Shown: positions 63,772-64,000 of the stretch, piece by piece
Numbering within the stretch: the stretch's first letter is position 1
How the letters are laid out: the number at the start of each line of letters is the position of its first letter
Assembly: GCF_000733475.1 (NCBI RefSeq)
Contig: NZ_JPFK01000003.1
Coordinates: 333,862 to 397,861, forward strand
DNA from: Mangrovimonas yunxiaonensis
Lineage (GTDB): Bacteria; Bacteroidota; Bacteroidia; Flavobacteriales; Flavobacteriaceae
Length of the DNA: 64,000 nt
Direction of reading: 5' to 3'
The notes under the pieces: generated by a model
The model's input: only the letters and a program-made list of their open reading frames with translations
Database searches by the model: none
Told to the model about the DNA's origin: nothing
Position numbers and translations under genes: made by a program

Positions 63772-63906
63772 GGCAACAACGGCTATAGTTCATTGCTACG
63801 TCATTTTTTGCCTGATATTCCGGGATATTTGTTATCTTTCGTCCACGGCGGAAAAACCTTAACCCTTTTCCCCCGCAACGAAACCATAGCCAAAGCCGTT
63901 GTAGCC
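63772..63906 (+). repeat. attC-like site 12 (family A)
   Basis: GGCAAC-AAC-GGCTATAGTTCATTGC and GCAACGAAACCATAGCC-AAAGCC-GTTGTAGCC. TATCTTTC at 63833-63840. Confidence 0.8.
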
Positions 63907-63928
63907 AATTTGAAAAATGGCATCGTCC

Positions 63929-64000
63929 TGAAATAGGTTGACTAAAAAATCATTTAAAATTAGTCAACATATGGAACAACAATCAAAATCATCCTGCCAA
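63929..64000 (+). mobile_element. Probable left end of an IS3-like insertion in cassette 13 (partial)
   Basis: After only 30 bp of cassette 13, including a likely start ATGGCATCGTCC, the sequence changes to TGAAATAGGTTGACTA, which resembles IS-terminal repeats I know from flavobacteria. An ATG at 63971 starts MEQQSKSSCQ, plausible as an IS transposase or helper N-terminus. The element runs off the window. Assignment is from memory and short. Confidence 0.4.

Larger units (their letters stand above)
55479..64000 (+). mobile_element. Integron-like gene-cassette array (13 units, the last cut by the window edge)
   Basis: Twelve complete units run 55480-63898, each holding zero or one plus-strand ORF followed by a palindromic repeat of about 130 bp ending in GTT. 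Boundaries (G of each GTT): 55479, 55812, 57632, 58274, 58992, 59802, 60642, 61016, 61646, 62535, 62906, 63564, 63898. The bases after each unit's opening G are reverse-complementary to the first bases of that unit's own repeat over 6-10 bp. The ORFs are richer in A/T than the upstream chromosome and mostly unrelated to each other. Function as recombining cassettes is inferred from this structure and from the adjacent recombinase. Confidence 0.85.

Noticed and set aside
55687..63906. The regular repeats could be read as a CRISPR array.
   Set aside because: Repeats are about 130 bp, imperfect palindromes, separated by 200-1700 bp of mostly coding DNA, with no cas genes. Spacers are genes, not short unique sequences.
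55687..63906. The repeats could be MITEs or other non-autonomous transposons.
   Set aside because: They lie only at gene boundaries, in one orientation, without target duplications, and each pairs by its outer bases with the start of the preceding unit, which transposon ends do not explain.
1..64000. tRNA or rRNA genes.
   Set aside because: No tRNA-like cloverleaf with conserved TTCGA-type arms or rRNA core motif was noticed in intergenic regions; a tRNAscan-SE run would settle this.

Overview
The window reads as chromosome from a member of the Bacteroidota, most likely the family Flavobacteriaceae. It has two secreted metalloproteases with type IX secretion C-terminal sorting domains, promoters with the Bacteroidota -7 element TAnnTTTG, few recognisable Shine-Dalgarno sequences, and typical flavobacterial families (DUF4286, HTTM, OlsF-like acyltransferase, Tex, S9 peptidase). 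No rRNA, tRNA or CRISPR array was found.

Layout. 1-5879: two convergent secreted metalloproteases; the first is cut by the window edge. 6056-14890: housekeeping run ribF, HTTM protein, serS, TPR protein, acetyltransferase, DUF4286, rsmA, mgtE. 15074-18018: AT-rich restriction-modification island (controller, cytosine methyltransferase, Sau3AI/MutH-type endonuclease) between mgtE and a 2-hydroxyacid dehydrogenase. 19066-22973: a TPR/HTH sensor-regulator and small proteins. 23026-25543 (minus): arsenic resistance cluster with two matching operator-like palindromes. 25618-39757: OlsF-like acyltransferase, lysC, fbp, TerB, mfd, a TlpA-like protein, yraN, an S9 peptidase, ldcA. 39928-42626: metG and a methyltransferase. 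42741-48065: complete nitric oxide reductase cluster norC-norB-norQ-norD-norE-like-norF-like. 48235-53869: META lipoprotein, tex, SMR and EamA transporters, ferritin, a 58-residue Lys/Cys-rich protein, ssb.

The striking part is 54237-64000. A 401-residue tyrosine recombinase is followed by an array of at least 13 units, each one small AT-rich plus-strand gene, or no gene, plus a repeat of about 130 bp. The repeats are imperfect palindromes of several sequence families with the same architecture: xxxCAAC, 3-nt spacer, inverted-repeat arm, variable loop, arm, 5-6-nt spacer, GTTxxx. The 6-10 bases starting at each unit's first GTT are the reverse complement of the bases that begin that same unit's own repeat, in all 12 complete units, although the sequence differs between units (for example GTTACCTTGC/GCAAGGTAAC, GTTGTAACAC/GTGTTACAAC, GTTGCCAATA/TATTGGCAAC). 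This is what integron gene cassettes show, where the cassette is excised as a circle and its start completes its own attC site. The recombinase, however, looks XerC/D-like, lacks the insert typical of IntI, and has a different N-terminal extension. I interpret the region as an integron-like cassette system of Bacteroidota that may be undescribed.

Other features of the array: the loops of many attC-like sites carry a TATCTTT element resembling the Bacteroidota -7 box, 75-88 bp before the next gene, so each site may supply a promoter. One gene-less cassette with a conserved hairpin occurs four times. One cassette encodes an OLD-family ATPase/TOPRIM nuclease, a class linked to phage defence. The thirteenth cassette appears interrupted by an insertion sequence at the window edge.
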